DNA of 5,962 nucleotides from Caldora sp. SIO3E6 (GTDB lineage Bacteria > Cyanobacteriota > Cyanobacteriia > Cyanobacteriales > Coleofasciculaceae), in contig JAAHHL010000482.1 of assembly GCA_010672185.1 (NCBI GenBank), positions 1 through 5,962 of the forward strand, in the 5' to 3' direction. Each line of letters begins with the position of its first letter. The stretch's first letter is position 1. The notes below the pieces were generated by a model. That model was given only the letters and a program-made list of their open reading frames with translations. It searched no databases and was not told the DNA's origin. This document shows positions 1 through 5,600 of this stretch, one piece after another. Both the position numbers and the translations under genes were made by a program.

Positions 1-1
1 T

Positions 2-31
2 AAAAAACGAGAAGATAACAGTGAAATATGA
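2..31 (+). CDS. 3' end of a probable antitoxin gene (partial)
   Basis: Only the last nine codons are in the window; they read KKREDNSEI and end at TGA (29-31). The stop overlaps the ATG of the next reading frame (28-30) as ATGA, the usual coupling of type II antitoxin-toxin pairs. The charged tail resembles the region around IRKERE near the end of the antitoxin-like protein at 1806-2114, so both may belong to one family. The frame is chosen because of this overlap and because the frame that follows looks like a PIN toxin. With nine codons visible the identity is inference; the body of the gene lies before the window. Confidence 0.45.
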   Translation, partial: KKREDNSEI

Positions 32-75
32 CTTTGTGGATTCTCAATATTGACCATGTCTCGCTTTTTCATTGA
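28..75 (+). pseudogene. Truncated VapC-like PIN-domain toxin (N-terminal remnant)
   Basis: An ATG at 28 opens a frame reading MTLWILNIDHVSLFH and stopping at TGA (73-75). This matches the usual start of cyanobacterial VapC/PIN ribonuclease toxins, of the form hhhLDTDHhSLhQxGHP; intact members are roughly 130-150 aa. Only the first beta strand and start of the first helix remain. The reading frame breaks where the 116-bp repeat begins (about 71-75), and the TGA lies in the repeat border TTGATTTG. The first conserved acidic residue of the PIN site (D in LDTD) is N here, so the remnant also carries a changed catalytic position. No further PIN sequence is seen after the array at 507. The upstream antitoxin tail overlaps it by ATGA. 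Family recognition is by memory of the N-terminal motif, not a search. Confidence 0.6.
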
Positions 76-507
76 TTTGTTCGTAGGGGCGGGTTTAGGG
101 ATATGATTGGGACATCAGCGATCGCCTTGATACAAAACCCGCCCAATCGATAACCTTGCAGATTAGCGATCATTTATTGGTTGTCAAATGATTTGTTCGT
201 AGGGGCGGGTTTAGGGATATGATTAGGACATCAGCGATCGCTTGGATACAAAACCCGCCCAATCGATAACCTTGCAGATTAGCGATCACTTATTGGTTGT
301 CAAATGATTTGTTCGTAGGGGCGGGTTTAGGGATATGATTAAAACATCAGCGATCGCCTTGATACAAAACCCGCCCAATCGATAACCTTGCGGATTAAAG
401 ATCGCACTTATTGGTTGTCAATTGATTTGTTCGTAGGGGCGGGTTGAGGAATATGATTAGGGCATCAACAATAACCTTGATACAAAACCCGCCCAATCGA
501 TAACCTG
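75..507. repeat. Tandem array 1: four copies of a 116-bp imperfect palindrome
   Basis: Units begin at ATTTGTTCGT at 75, 191, 307 and 425 (spacings 116, 116 and 118), and the fourth breaks off near 507 after GATAACCTG. Each has arms GGGCGGGTTT and AAACCCGCCC (87-96 and 135-144 in unit 1) able to form a 10-bp stem around a loop of about 38 nt. A right-hand part follows with GCAGATTAGCGATCA and TTATTGGTTGTCAA. The loop carries HIP1 (GCGATCGC) in units 1-3. Unit 4 has lost HIP1, and its left arm ends in G, costing one base pair. The array occupies nearly the whole gap between the toxin remnant and the gene at 572; no gene is seen in it. The units match those at 1360 and 2091. Confidence 0.95.
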
Positions 508-571
508 CCTCATTTTCAGTAAGTGTATTATAAAATCTGAACTATGGAAATAAAGAAAAATAGCAAAGCAA

Positions 572-958
572 TTGACGTCACCTGATCTACCTCCTAATTC
601 TGGAAGAGCGACACTTGTTGATGAACGTAAGCTAGATTATTTGTTCAATAAAAATATTAAGCGAGATCCTCACAACTCAGCCCGCGCTACTCAGAATGCA
701 CAGCAGCTTCAAAGGTTAGGTATTTATGACGATACTGAAGGCAGATCAATTATAACAAACCATCTTCAGGAAGTTGTCCAAATAGACAATAATGTAGTTG
801 AGCGATATATCAATCCCTATGGGGTAGATGTTGAAATGAGAGAATCTCTCTTAGCCGGAAAATCTGGGAAATTTGTTAAAATACTTAGTTCATGGGAAGT
901 ATTACCAGACGGAAAGCGCAGACTGCTGAGTTTTAAGCCGCTGGGAGGTAAAAAATGA
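572..958 (+). CDS. Small protein resembling a polymorphic-toxin C-terminal domain (tentative)
   Basis: This is a 128-aa soluble protein with no signal peptide or membrane segment. Residues 10-55 (SGRATLVDERKLDYLFN, then RATQNAQQLQRLGIYD) and 90-125 (MRESLLAGKSGKF, SSWEVLPDGKRRL, FKPLGG) resemble, from memory, short C-terminal domains of cyanobacterial secreted or polymorphic toxins. The order is a start strand, helices, then a beta-rich end as in BECR-type RNases, but no catalytic residues can be assigned. The start is uncertain. TTG at 572 is the only usable start in frame before a late internal ATG, and it has no clear Shine-Dalgarno. An ATG at 544 opens another frame that stops at 583-585, so the gene may be a domain cut from a longer protein or may carry a frameshift. 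It overlaps the next gene by ATGA. It could equally be an ordinary hypothetical protein. Confidence 0.6.
   Translation: MTSPDLPPNSGRATLVDERKLDYLFNKNIKRDPHNSARATQNAQQLQRLGIYDDTEGRSIITNHLQEVVQIDNNVVERYINPYGVDVEMRESLLAGKSGKFVKILSSWEVLPDGKRRLLSFKPLGGKK
943..948 (+). promoter_or_regulatory. Shine-Dalgarno site for the gene at 955
   Basis: GGGAGG lies inside the 3' end of the preceding gene, six bases before the ATG at 955. With the ATGA stop/start overlap it supports translational coupling and fixes the start of the second gene. Confidence 0.75.
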
Positions 959-1314
959 GAAGAGTCAAAGTCAAAAACGAATTAGATAACTTGACATTAT
1001 TAGAACTATTCTGGACAGAACCAATAATTGATACCAAATCTGGTTATAGTTGCTATGAAATTACTGATGAATCTAACGTGGTACTGAAATTTGGCGTTGA
1101 TATTATTCAACAATCGGTGCAACTTGATGTAAGAGTCGCAGATAATCCCTTGATTACCTTAAGTTACGAGGATATTGAGTACATTGATATTATTGATGAA
1201 GCTCAAGGAAAATTTGCTTTCTCCTTTTCTCCACAAGATTCTAACTTGGATACTAATGTTCAAATTCAACTCAGACCTAAAATTAAAATTTCTGGAGCAA
1301 CTTTGACAAACTAG
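955..1314 (+). CDS. Small acidic protein, possible immunity/antitoxin partner
   Basis: This 119-aa protein has no membrane segment or signal peptide. After a basic start (MRRVKVKNELDN) it is acidic and strand-rich, with runs such as VLKFGVDIIQQSVQLDVRV (residues 43-61) and LSYEDIEYIDIIDEAQGKF. The first half (LTLLELFWTEPIIDTKSGYSCYEI) looks globular. I do not recognise a named family. The ATG at 955 overlaps the stop of the upstream gene and has a good Shine-Dalgarno, so the two are almost surely co-translated. A small basic-to-neutral protein followed by an acidic coupled one is the usual layout of toxin-immunity pairs, which is the only basis for the suggested role. The gene ends at TAG, seven bases before a heptamer repeat. 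Confidence 0.65.
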   Translation: MRRVKVKNELDNLTLLELFWTEPIIDTKSGYSCYEITDESNVVLKFGVDIIQQSVQLDVRVADNPLITLSYEDIEYIDIIDEAQGKFAFSFSPQDSNLDTNVQIQLRPKIKISGATLTN

Positions 1315-1320
1315 TTCAAG

Positions 1321-1350
1321 AATTTAGAATTTAGAATTTAGAATTTAGAA
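1321..1350. repeat. Heptanucleotide tandem repeat (AATTTAG)4
   Basis: Four exact copies of AATTTAG followed by AA lie directly after the stop of the 955-1314 gene and just before repeat array 2. The same heptamer, also in four copies, occurs at 5545-5572. Such 7-bp tandem repeats are known from filamentous cyanobacteria as STRR sequences. Confidence 0.95.
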
Positions 1351-1359
1351 TAAAATTAC

Positions 1360-1769
1360 TTCGTAGGGGCGGGTTTAGGGATATGATTAAGACATCAGCG
1401 ATCGCCTTAATACAAAACCCGCCCAATCGATAACCTTGCAGATTAGCGCTCACTTATTGGTTGTCAATTGATTTGTTCGTAGGGGCGGGTTTAGGGATAT
1501 GATTAGGACATCAGCGATCGCCTTAATACAAAACCCGCCCAATCGATAACCTTGCGGATTAACAAGTGCTTATTGGTTGTCAATTGATTTGTTCGTAGGG
1601 GCGGGTTTAGGGATATGATTAGGACATCCGTGATCGCCTAGGTACAAAACCCGCCCAATCGGTAACCTTGCAGATTAGCGCTCACTTATTGCTTGTCAAT
1701 TGGTGATGAGAGGATAACGACAGGGCGGGTTTTTAGTGGAAGTTTCAGGTAAAATTATCGGGTACAATG
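1360..1769. repeat. Tandem array 2: three 116-bp units plus a right-hand arm
   Basis: TCGTAGGGGC marks unit starts at 1361, 1477 and 1593, exactly 116 bp apart. HIP1 lies in the loop of the first two units (1398 and 1514) and is altered to TGATCGCC in the third. All three keep the GGGCGGGTTT/AAACCCGCCC arms. The last unit has the variants ATCGGTAACC and GCTTGTCAA and leads at about 1702 into an arm (GGTGATGAGAGGATAACG, then GGGCGGGTTTTT) shared with the element at 2091-2281. The arm fades near 1769, so the terminal inverted repeat seen in that element is missing here. With the heptamer this explains most of the gene-free stretch 1315-1805; only 1770-1805 is unassigned and probably holds the leader of the next gene. 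Confidence 0.93.
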
Positions 1770-1783
1770 GATTTAAATACAAT
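1763..1783 (+). promoter_or_regulatory. Candidate -10 elements for the antitoxin-like gene
   Basis: Two TACAAT hexamers (1763-1768 and 1778-1783) lie in an AT-rich stretch 23-43 bases before the GTG at 1806. The first is at the decayed end of the repeat arm, so the repeat may contribute to transcription. No good -35 is seen at the right distance, so this is only a candidate. Confidence 0.2.
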
Positions 1784-1805
1784 ATCGCCTAAATAAACAA
1801 AAATT

Positions 1806-2114
1806 GTGGATAACTGGAATATTTTATTAGAAAATCGGGATGATGGCCTTACTGTAGCTACTGTTCTAGAAGTACCCAACCTTCAGGCTACAGATAAAAC
1901 TAAACAAGGAGCAATTGAAAAAGTTCGACAGCTTTTACAAGAACGTTTAGCCAAAGCCGAGATTATTCAAATTTCATTGCCAAAAAAATCTAGTGATTAT
2001 AAAACTTCTTTAATGAAATTTGCAGGTATTTTTGCAGAAGATCCAGATTTTCAGGAAATTATGTCAGATATAAGAAAGGAACGAGAAGCGGTAGGGGCGG
2101 GTTTAGGGATATGA
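1806..2114 (+). CDS. HicB-like antitoxin, 3' end replaced by a repeat element
   Basis: This is a 102-aa protein. Residues 1-50 (MDNWNILLENRDDGLTVATV, LEVPNLQATDKTKQGAIEKV) fit the HicB-type beta-alpha-beta fold with a DG turn and the pattern T..GAIEKVRQLL. Residues 70-94 (MKFAGIFAEDPDFQEIMSDI, RKERE) match the C-terminal segment of antitoxins that cyanobacteria often encode just before a VapC/PIN toxin. The first possible start after the upstream stop (TAA 1794-1796) is GTG at 1806; it has no Shine-Dalgarno. The last seven residues (VGAGLGI) and the TGA lie inside the 191-bp repeat element from 2091, so the original C-terminus is lost or altered. No toxin gene follows on this strand. It is an orphan antitoxin or a decaying remnant. 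Class and fate are inferred from sequence pattern. Confidence 0.75.
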   Translation: MDNWNILLENRDDGLTVATVLEVPNLQATDKTKQGAIEKVRQLLQERLAKAEIIQISLPKKSSDYKTSLMKFAGIFAEDPDFQEIMSDIRKEREAVGAGLGI

Positions 2115-2281
2115 TTAGGACATCCGCGATCGCTTTGATACAAAACCCGCCCAATCGGTAACCTTGCGGATTAACGATCACCTATCGCTTGTCAACTGGT
2201 GATGAGGGGATAACGGCAGGGCGGGTTTTGATCCGAAATTTCGGGTAAAATGGGTAAGGTTATCTCTAAACCCGCCCCTAC
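2091..2281. mobile_element. 191-bp MITE-like element with 21-bp terminal inverted repeats
   Basis: The first 21 bases (2091-2111) and the reverse complement of the last 21 (2261-2281) agree at 20 positions. Inside are one copy of the 116-bp unit (arms at 2095-2104 and 2143-2152, HIP1 at 2126) and an arm with GGTGATGAGGGGATAACG. A second arm pair follows (GGGCGGGTTT 2219-2228 and AAACCCGCCC 2268-2277) around the perfect palindrome CCGAAATTTCGG (2233-2244). It has no coding capacity, so mobility would need a transposase acting in trans. No clear target-site duplication is visible: the flanks are AGAAGCG and GAATGGG. It appears to be the full-length form of the repeat whose central unit is multiplied at 75-507 and 1360-1701. 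It supplies the stop codon of the antitoxin-like gene. Confidence 0.8.
2219..2277. terminator. Possible bidirectional transcription end in the element's right stem-loop
   Basis: The 10-bp arms GGGCGGGTTT and AAACCCGCCC enclose a 39-nt region with its own palindrome. The structure sits between the convergent antitoxin-like gene and the minus-strand operon, where a terminator is expected. It lacks a classical U-tract, so this is a weak suggestion. The remaining gap 2282-2346 is G-rich (GGGTGGGAATGTTGGGG), recalling degenerate heptamers, and contains one HIP1 site. Confidence 0.2.
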
Positions 2282-2346
2282 GAATGGGTGGGAATGTTGG
2301 GGAATTGGATAGCTGCCAAAAAAAATGCAACTATGCGATCGCTTAT

Positions 2347-4242
2347 TCATTTTCGTGATTCCACTATAGCTTTAAACTTAGGATTATCCCGAAGAGCATC
2401 AAAATCTGAATCCTTCTTGGCATTTTCTTTATTTGCAGGATCTAATTGGATTGACTGTTCCAAAAAATCTAGAGCGCGATCGCTTTTTCCTAAAATTGCT
2501 GAGAAGCAGGCTTTATAGTAAAGAAACTCAGCCTTATCTCCGTTGATATCTAATGCTTGTTGAAGATTCTCAAACGCTTTTTGTTGTTGACCCATTTTCA
2601 ACAGAGAATAACCTCTGCAAATCCAACCAATGTGATAGTTTGGTTGAAGTTCTAAAGCACGATCAAAACTGGTAAGCGCCTCTTCGTATTGCTTTAATTT
2701 ATAGAGTAATCTACCCCGAACAGTCCAACCAATATGATAGTTTGGTTGAAGTTCTAGAGCACGATCAAAACTGTTAAATGCCTCTTCGTATTGCTTCAAT
2801 ATACAGAATACACCGCCCCGTTTAATCAAAGCATGCTGATAGTCTGGTTGAAGTTCTAGAGTACGCTCATAGCTGGTAAGTGCTTCTTCATATCGCTCTA
2901 AGTTACGGAGTGCATCACCACGATTACTCCAAGCATAATAAAAGTCGGGTTTGATTTCTAGGGCACGCTCATAGCTGGCAAGTGCCTCTTCATTGCGCTC
3001 TAACTTATAGAGTAATCTACCCCGATTACTCCAAGCATAATAAAAGTCAGGTTTGATTTCTAGGGCACGCTCATAGCTGGCAAGTGCCTCTTCATTGCGC
3101 TCTAACTTATGGAGTACATCACCCCGATTTACCCAAGCACAGTCATAGTCAGGTTGAATCTGTAAAGCGTGCTTATAGCTGGCAAGTGCTTCTTCATATC
3201 GCTCTAAGTTTTCCAGTGCAATACCTCGAAGAGTCCAGCCATAAACATCTTCAGGTTGGATGTCCAGTGCGCGATCATAACTTTCAATTGCTTCTTCATA
3301 TCGCCGTAAATTGTGGAGTGCAAGACCTCGAATGTTCCAGCTATCAACATAGTCAGGTTTAATTTTCAAGAAGCGATCGCAACTTTCAATCATCTCTTCA
3401 TATCGTTCTAGATTATAAAGTAAACTACTTTTACTGTTCCAAGCCTTATAGTTGTTATAATCGACGATTAGAGCACGATCATAGCAATCCAAAGCCTGAC
3501 TCGAATCTCCATCGCTTTCAAAAAGTCGTCCCTGCTCTCGCAATAAGTTTGATTTCTGTTCCCAATCTGACGAGTCAAGCTGAAGAATTTTGTCTTTAAT
3601 TTCTAAAATCTTCTCCATCCGTTCATCTGAAGTGAGAGTGCGGTACTCTTCATAGTCCTTACCTACCAATTCTTCGCAGGCACTCTTGAGCTTATCCGAG
3701 TTCTCTACAAACTTAAAAAAACCTGAGCGCCAATCAAAAAAGTCCGGCGCTCGTTGGATAAAATAATCAATGACAAAACTGGGAACAAAAAAAATTAACA
3801 CAATAGGCAAATTTGCCTTAATTGTTTCCCGCTGCCGATTCAAATGGCTCAACAGGGGTGGCACTCCCTTCCAGCTGTAGTTATAAATCTCCTGGGAACT
3901 CCAACCTGCCAGCCTCTTGGTATCCTCATAACTATACAGCGCTTGCTCTACCCCTGTGATACAAGCCACATCCAACCCTTCCCCTTGATAACGTTCCAAC
4001 AATTCCCAATAGAGGGTCTCACTCTGCCGATTTAACTTAATTTCTACCAACCGCTTCCGGGGAAAACGCTCCCGAATCGTTTTTATTAACCATTCTCCTT
4101 TAGCTGGATTACACTGAACAAAAAATAAGCCAAATCCCTTCTTACGTCGCAGCGCCCTTAGCAAATCCTCTATTTCTTCCGCTGTCTCAGGATCTTGGTA
4201 ATCTAGCCATTTAAACTCCCTTTCCCCAAATTCCTCTCCCAT
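2347..4242 (-). CDS. TPR protein with an N-terminal degenerate NTPase-like domain
   Basis: 631 aa from the chosen ATG (4240-4242), with AAGGAG five bases upstream and TAATG coupling to the ATPase stop; a GTG five codons earlier is less likely. Residues 1-180 form a domain I know only from similar cyanobacterial TPR proteins. The strand GFGLFFVQCNPAKGEWLIKT sits where a P-loop would be, with no GxxxxGKT. VACITGVEQALYSYED takes a Walker-B-like place, and NLPIVLIFFVPSFVIDYFIQ resembles a later core strand before the motif RAPDFFDWRSG. Residues 234-607 are 11 uninterrupted 34-residue TPRs, for example WSNRGRLLYKLERNEEALAS. The tail DSDFDALRDNPKFKAIVESR is common at the end of cyanobacterial TPR proteins. 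The protein should be cytoplasmic; the hydrophobic strand is short and contains D. It is second in an operon with the ATPase, so a partner or sensor role is likely but inferred. Confidence 0.9.
   Translation of the reverse strand: MGEEFGEREFKWLDYQDPETAEEIEDLLRALRRKKGFGLFFVQCNPAKGEWLIKTIRERFPRKRLVEIKLNRQSETLYWELLERYQGEGLDVACITGVEQALYSYEDTKRLAGWSSQEIYNYSWKGVPPLLSHLNRQRETIKANLPIVLIFFVPSFVIDYFIQRAPDFFDWRSGFFKFVENSDKLKSACEELVGKDYEEYRTLTSDERMEKILEIKDKILQLDSSDWEQKSNLLREQGRLFESDGDSSQALDCYDRALIVDYNNYKAWNSKSSLLYNLERYEEMIESCDRFLKIKPDYVDSWNIRGLALHNLRRYEEAIESYDRALDIQPEDVYGWTLRGIALENLERYEEALASYKHALQIQPDYDCAWVNRGDVLHKLERNEEALASYERALEIKPDFYYAWSNRGRLLYKLERNEEALASYERALEIKPDFYYAWSNRGDALRNLERYEEALTSYERTLELQPDYQHALIKRGGVFCILKQYEEAFNSFDRALELQPNYHIGWTVRGRLLYKLKQYEEALTSFDRALELQPNYHIGWICRGYSLLKMGQQQKAFENLQQALDINGDKAEFLYYKACFSAILGKSDRALDFLEQSIQLDPANKENAKKDSDFDALRDNPKFKAIVESRK
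2623..2826. repeat. 102-bp coding repeat, TPR 8/9
   Basis: Two neighbouring 102-bp blocks starting at 2623 and 2725 differ at only some positions and encode successive TPRs ending in the same LELQPNYHIG. DNA-level similarity suggests a fairly recent duplication of one 34-codon module. Confidence 0.8.
2921..3115. repeat. 102-bp coding repeat, TPR 5/6, nearly identical
   Basis: CGATTACTCCAAGCATAATA starts at 2921 and again at 3023, and the following roughly 90 bases are almost identical. They encode consecutive TPRs sharing LERNEEALASYERALEIKPD and FYYAWSNRG. The few changes indicate very recent duplication or gene conversion within the array. Confidence 0.9.
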
Positions 4243-5537
4243 TACAACTCCTTCCACAGCAAAGGATGGGCATCATACCAAGTGTGCTTATCTCCATTGT
4301 CATCAAAATAGCGATATTCCAACACGCAGCGACTAAATAGCAAACTACGCTCCATTTGCTCATTCTCAATTTTCTTGGATTGATGTACTTTCCCCAGAAC
4401 CTCCCACTGATTCTCTTCCACTGCTCGCCGATAGACATCCCGCAGAGCATCTGCCGCCCGTTGTACTGCCCTTGCCCGAATCGGCAGTGCATCTGTTTTG
4501 GTAATCGCTTCTTGCATCAACTGCACCAAATCCCGCACATAACCCCCACTCATCAGGCACAAATTCCGCAGTACTTCCTTTGACTCAAAGACAGCAGGTA
4601 CTAGGGCATCCTGCAACTGGCTTGGGATCCGCCTTTGAATCACTGTTTGCAGAATCTCCAAGCCTTTGTCGTAAGCTTCACCATTTTCCCAACGCACCAT
4701 AATCGAGGGCAATACCAAGGGAATACCATAGTTATCCTTGAGTTCCGTTGCCCAGCGAGAATAGATCATGGAAATGGGCACTGTATAGATAATATGGCAG
4801 TTGAGAGCTTTCAGTTGCTCGTGGCGATCGAGGAAAATCTCTTCATGGTTGCTGCGTCCGTTTTCCTTGAAAATAGGTACAATGCGGTCTAAATTATCCG
4901 CAATTACCAACAATTTGGTTTTTTCTGGCAAATTACTCCTGCCATCTTTGACAAAAGCATTGAGAGCTTGAATTAAGGTTTCCGTGTGGGGTTCGATCCG
5001 CTCCCGAATCTTTTGGCGTTGTCCCGGTTCTGTCCTAACTGCTGTGGTCAGTTTAGCAAATTCCTTTAACCCCAACTCCAAATTAACCTTATCGATATTG
5101 ATCTCCGTCAACATCACATCCTTCAAATCCCGCAACCGCCCCTTGAGCCAATCGAGGATAGGATCAGGGTTAGCCTCCTTCAGCTGCCGCAACAGATGGC
5201 GGGTACAAGCCAGTAAAATATCCGTATATTGGGCATCCTGAACACTGAGGTCTTCTTCATCTGCAGCAAAATACACTACCAGATGACCCCGCTCTTCCAG
5301 ATCCTGCTTTAACCTGAGCAACTCTGTAGTTTTACCAGAACCCCGATAACCAGAATACAACTGATAGGTGAAACTGCGCGATCGCCTGACTGTACGCCCC
5401 AAATCCTCCACCACATCCTCATCTCCCCTTACTGCCCGACAATCCACATACGCCGGGTCTCCCGGTTGTAAGGGTGTGGGAGTAAAGGCATTGTACATCT
5501 CATCGAGGAGATCTTCCATTTCCTGGGGATTAGGCAT
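4242..5537 (-). CDS. P-loop ATPase, AAA+/STAND-like, with C-terminal winged-helix-like region
   Basis: 431 aa starting at ATG (5535-5537); a stop lies nine codons upstream with no other start, and no Shine-Dalgarno is seen. Walker A is GYRGSGKTTEL (residues 63-73) after a short N-terminal segment with DPAYVDCRAVRGDED. Walker B is LLVIADNLDRI (209-219). CHIIYTVPISMIY (247-259) fits the sensor-1 strand, and MSGGYVRDLVQLM (329-341, R335) resembles the sensor-2/lid helix of ORC/STAND-type ATPases. The end, LEYRYFDDNGDKHTWYDAHP, LLWKEL, looks like a winged-helix wing and helix. A charged helical insert lies at 115-200 between the Walker motifs. The protein should bind and hydrolyse ATP in the cytoplasm. 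It is first in an operon; its TAA overlaps by one base the ATG of the TPR gene. The substrate is unknown. No nuclease, TIR or other effector domain is visible. Confidence 0.9.
   Translation of the reverse strand: MPNPQEMEDLLDEMYNAFTPTPLQPGDPAYVDCRAVRGDEDVVEDLGRTVRRSRSFTYQLYSGYRGSGKTTELLRLKQDLEERGHLVVYFAADEEDLSVQDAQYTDILLACTRHLLRQLKEANPDPILDWLKGRLRDLKDVMLTEINIDKVNLELGLKEFAKLTTAVRTEPGQRQKIRERIEPHTETLIQALNAFVKDGRSNLPEKTKLLVIADNLDRIVPIFKENGRSNHEEIFLDRHEQLKALNCHIIYTVPISMIYSRWATELKDNYGIPLVLPSIMVRWENGEAYDKGLEILQTVIQRRIPSQLQDALVPAVFESKEVLRNLCLMSGGYVRDLVQLMQEAITKTDALPIRARAVQRAADALRDVYRRAVEENQWEVLGKVHQSKKIENEQMERSLLFSRCVLEYRYFDDNGDKHTWYDAHPLLWKEL
4248..4253 (-). promoter_or_regulatory. Shine-Dalgarno deciding the TPR gene start
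   Basis: On the minus strand AAGGAG lies in the last codons of the ATPase gene, five bases before ATG at 4242. With the TAATG junction it favours that ATG over the upstream GTG at 4257 and implies translational coupling. Confidence 0.75.
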
Positions 5538-5544
5538 GGTTGGG

Positions 5545-5593
5545 AATTTAGAATTTAGAATTTAGAATTTAGAATTGGGAATTGGGGAATTGG
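5545..5593. repeat. Adjacent heptamer repeats (AATTTAG)4 and degenerate GGGAATT
   Basis: Four exact AATTTAG copies (5545-5572) are followed without a gap by AATT, GGGAATT, GGGGAATT and GG (to 5593). They begin seven bases upstream of the ATPase start codon, so they form part of its 5' leader or promoter region. The first heptamer is the same as at 1321-1350. Confidence 0.9.
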
Positions 5594-5600
5594 TGTAGGG

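Noticed and set aside
75..507. Possible CRISPR array
   Set aside because: Units are 116 bp and almost wholly conserved; there are no short repeats separated by unique spacers, and no cas genes are present.
2085..2290. Target-site duplication around the 191-bp element
   Set aside because: The flanks AGAAGCG and GAATGGG share at most a short GAA, which is not convincing.
2288..2518. Plus-strand open frame of 76 codons (MGMLGNWIAAKK)
   Set aside because: Most of it runs antisense through the 3' end of the TPR gene. The start lies in G-rich repeat debris, and no family pattern is seen. I also checked it as a toxin remnant after the antitoxin and found no PIN motif.
4240..4257. GTG at 4257 as the start of the TPR protein
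   Set aside because: The ATG at 4242 has AAGGAG at ideal spacing and forms a TAATG junction; the GTG lies further into the ATPase gene and adds only MEGVV.
3084..5241. Several open frames opposite or out of frame with the TPR and ATPase genes
   Set aside because: They overlap strongly supported coding sequence with Walker motifs or regular TPR periodicity, and their own translations show no domain pattern.
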